Origin: GAS188 sp044445965
Lineage (GTDB): Bacteria > Pseudomonadota > Alphaproteobacteria > Rhizobiales > Beijerinckiaceae
Assembly: GCA_044445965.1 (NCBI GenBank)
Contig: JBIOEJ010000082.1
Location: 1 to 27,155, forward strand
DNA length: 27,155 nucleotides
Direction: 5' to 3'
The translations under genes were made by a program, and so were the position numbers. Numbering within the stretch: the stretch's first letter is position 1; each line of letters starts with the position of its first letter. Below are positions 25,915 through 27,155 of the stretch, piece by piece. The notes under the pieces are model-generated. The model saw only the letters and a program-made list of their open reading frames with translations, was not told the DNA's origin and did not search any database.

Positions 25915-26753
25915 AGGGCTCGTCCGAGAATAATCGAATCGCATTCGGCAGAAAGCACCCCAGCCGTGCCCCTCCCGGCCACTCGCCTTCCCGGCATCGT
26001 GTCTTGTGACGCTTGGCTCGATATTGGGAAGCCGGGGTCGTGGGGGAGGAGATAGCCGGCACCGAGCGCCTCTCTCCCCCGACGGGCAGCCGGCTCCGCC
26101 TTTTCGTGACCGCCACAAGCAATCCTGGAGCGACCCGGAATGTTGAGGAATCTTGACTTTTGCAAGTGAGATTGGCGATTTTGACGGAGGCCGGCACCTG
26201 CGTAAGGGCGTAAGGGCCATAAGGCACGGGAAGGAAACGATAAAATGGCCGGTCGGCAGCGGCTCATCCGGCTTCGCCGGTCGATTTTCCTCAACTTTTG
26301 GGCTTCAGACCTTCACTTCGCGGATCACAGGCAATGCTGCCTCACGGCACATTCGTCAGGTTTCGCGGATGATGGTTTTCGCGGTTGCGCGCCAGCCGCA
26401 GGCAGCTGTGTCCACCACCGTTGCAAGCGTGGACTGGAAGCCCGCTACGGGGCCGCGTGCCTGCAGCGCGCGGTTCCAGCCCGCATGCCGGATTCACTTG
26501 TCAAATAACGCGGCGGACGCTGCCGCGGAGCTTGAAGAAGATCGTATCTCATTTCCCTCCTGGGGGAAAGAGCATTATGCGAACCCTTGGCGCGCGGCAC
26601 GCTTGGATTGCGCGAGCAGGTCGCCGGCATCCGCGACTTCGTCTTCGCCCACCGACCTTTTGTTTGCGCCACGCATTTTTCACGAGGCGCGTGACCCGCC
26701 ACGCGCGAACGGTGTAGCGTGCCCTGAGGCATCGATTCGGGTGCGAGGGGTCC
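25915..26753. other. Long gap, no gene recognised
   Basis: These 839 bp contain only frames without family likeness. There is a short run of imperfect GTAAGGGC-like units at 26204-26224 and a small hairpin TTTCCC...GGGAAA near 26550. It may be decayed island DNA next to the guaA tail. Confidence 0.4.
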
Positions 26754-27155
26754 ATGGGAAGCACGTGCGCCAGCGCCCACATTCTCTGGCGCGGGGGCGC
26801 CGACGCCGCCGCCAAGGCGATCAGCCGCGCCTTCGCCAAGCCCGGCTACCAGCGGACCAAGACGGCGCCCGCCGAGGGCGCCAAGCACGTCATCGTGTTC
26901 GCGCGCCCCGGCGAGCCCTATGTCTCGATCTACGATAGCGCGAATGCGGATATCGACAGCGGCGAGTTGAAAGCCGCCGCGCTCGCCGCGTCGAAAGCGC
27001 TGAAGACCGCCGCGGTGTTCACCAGCCTCTACGACAGCGACCTCTACGAGTTCGTCATTTTCAACAACGGCCGGCAAGTTGATTGCCTGATGTCGGACGC
27101 CGACACCTACGATGGGCCATTGAAGCGCTTGAGCGATAAGTCGCGGGCCGCACAG
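26754..27155 (+). CDS. Uncharacterised protein, 3' end beyond the window
   Basis: The first 134 codons of a gene that runs off the window. The start ATG at 26754 follows GAGGGG by 4 nt. The sequence is protein-like: ISRAFAKPGYQRTKTAP, HVIVFARPGEPYVSIYDSANADIDSGELKAAALAASKALKTAAVFTSLYDSDLYEFVIFNNGRQVDCLMSD. Alternating strands and helices suggest a compact alpha/beta domain without signal peptide. I recall similar hypothetical proteins in alphaproteobacteria but cannot name a family. Confidence 0.75.
   Translation, partial: MGSTCASAHILWRGGADAAAKAISRAFAKPGYQRTKTAPAEGAKHVIVFARPGEPYVSIYDSANADIDSGELKAAALAASKALKTAAVFTSLYDSDLYEFVIFNNGRQVDCLMSDADTYDGPLKRLSDKSRAAQ

Noticed and set aside
26153..26938. 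261-codon plus-strand frame before the right-edge gene
   Set aside because: No family likeness, composition like shadow DNA, and it overlaps the better-supported start at 26754.

Overview
The window is GC-rich chromosomal DNA, most likely from an alphaproteobacterium of the Hyphomicrobiales (Rhizobiales). Three things suggest this: the style of the proteins (MASE4 diguanylate cyclase, UDP-glucuronate decarboxylase, DUF899, SRPBCC families), an intergenic palindromic element with CTAGAG...CTCTAG ends, and a TTAACCAT motif of the CtrA type. No rRNA, tRNA, CRISPR array, integrase or transposase gene was seen.

Left end (1-4440). A protein truncated by the window edge is read on the minus strand (1-1781). 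It consists almost entirely of octapeptides of the form L-[ST]-x-x-Q-[VIL]-x-[AGN], organised into 327-bp (109-residue) super-repeats. Upstream lies a UDP-glucuronate decarboxylase-like SDR (2256-3293). Two gene wrecks follow: an FAD oxidoreductase with its middle deleted (3781-4102) and the frameshifted 3' end of a PhzF-like gene (4237-4440).

Regulatory and signalling block (4473-14430). This holds a membrane diguanylate cyclase, a truncated AHSA1/SRPBCC gene ending inside a palindromic element, and an XRE-cupin regulator plus GNAT acetyltransferase pair. Next come a MarR regulator, small membrane protein and methyltransferase operon with two perfect operator-like palindromes, a large beta-propeller protein with 11 Asp-box motifs, a 51-residue membrane protein, and a second membrane (MASE4) diguanylate cyclase.

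Metabolic and stability block (14619-20088). An AMP-dependent acyl-CoA synthetase overlaps an SDR dehydrogenase. A PIN-domain toxin with a ribbon-helix-helix antitoxin faces them. A 60-bp copy of an internal piece of the SDR gene lies just beyond a TetR gene. A DUF899 protein and a small membrane protein form a further pair.

Right part (20204-27155). Divergent from DUF899 is an unusual regulator followed by a small cytoplasmic beta-propeller protein and an SRPBCC protein. A segment of about 3 kb (RibD-type reductase; ArsR-GST-SRPBCC operon) is bracketed by direct repeats of the 3' end of guaA, a known integration site for genomic islands. The longer copy is an orphan guaA tail of 41 codons. 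The window ends in an unrecognised partial gene. Much of the window looks like accessory DNA reshaped by insertion, deletion and decay.
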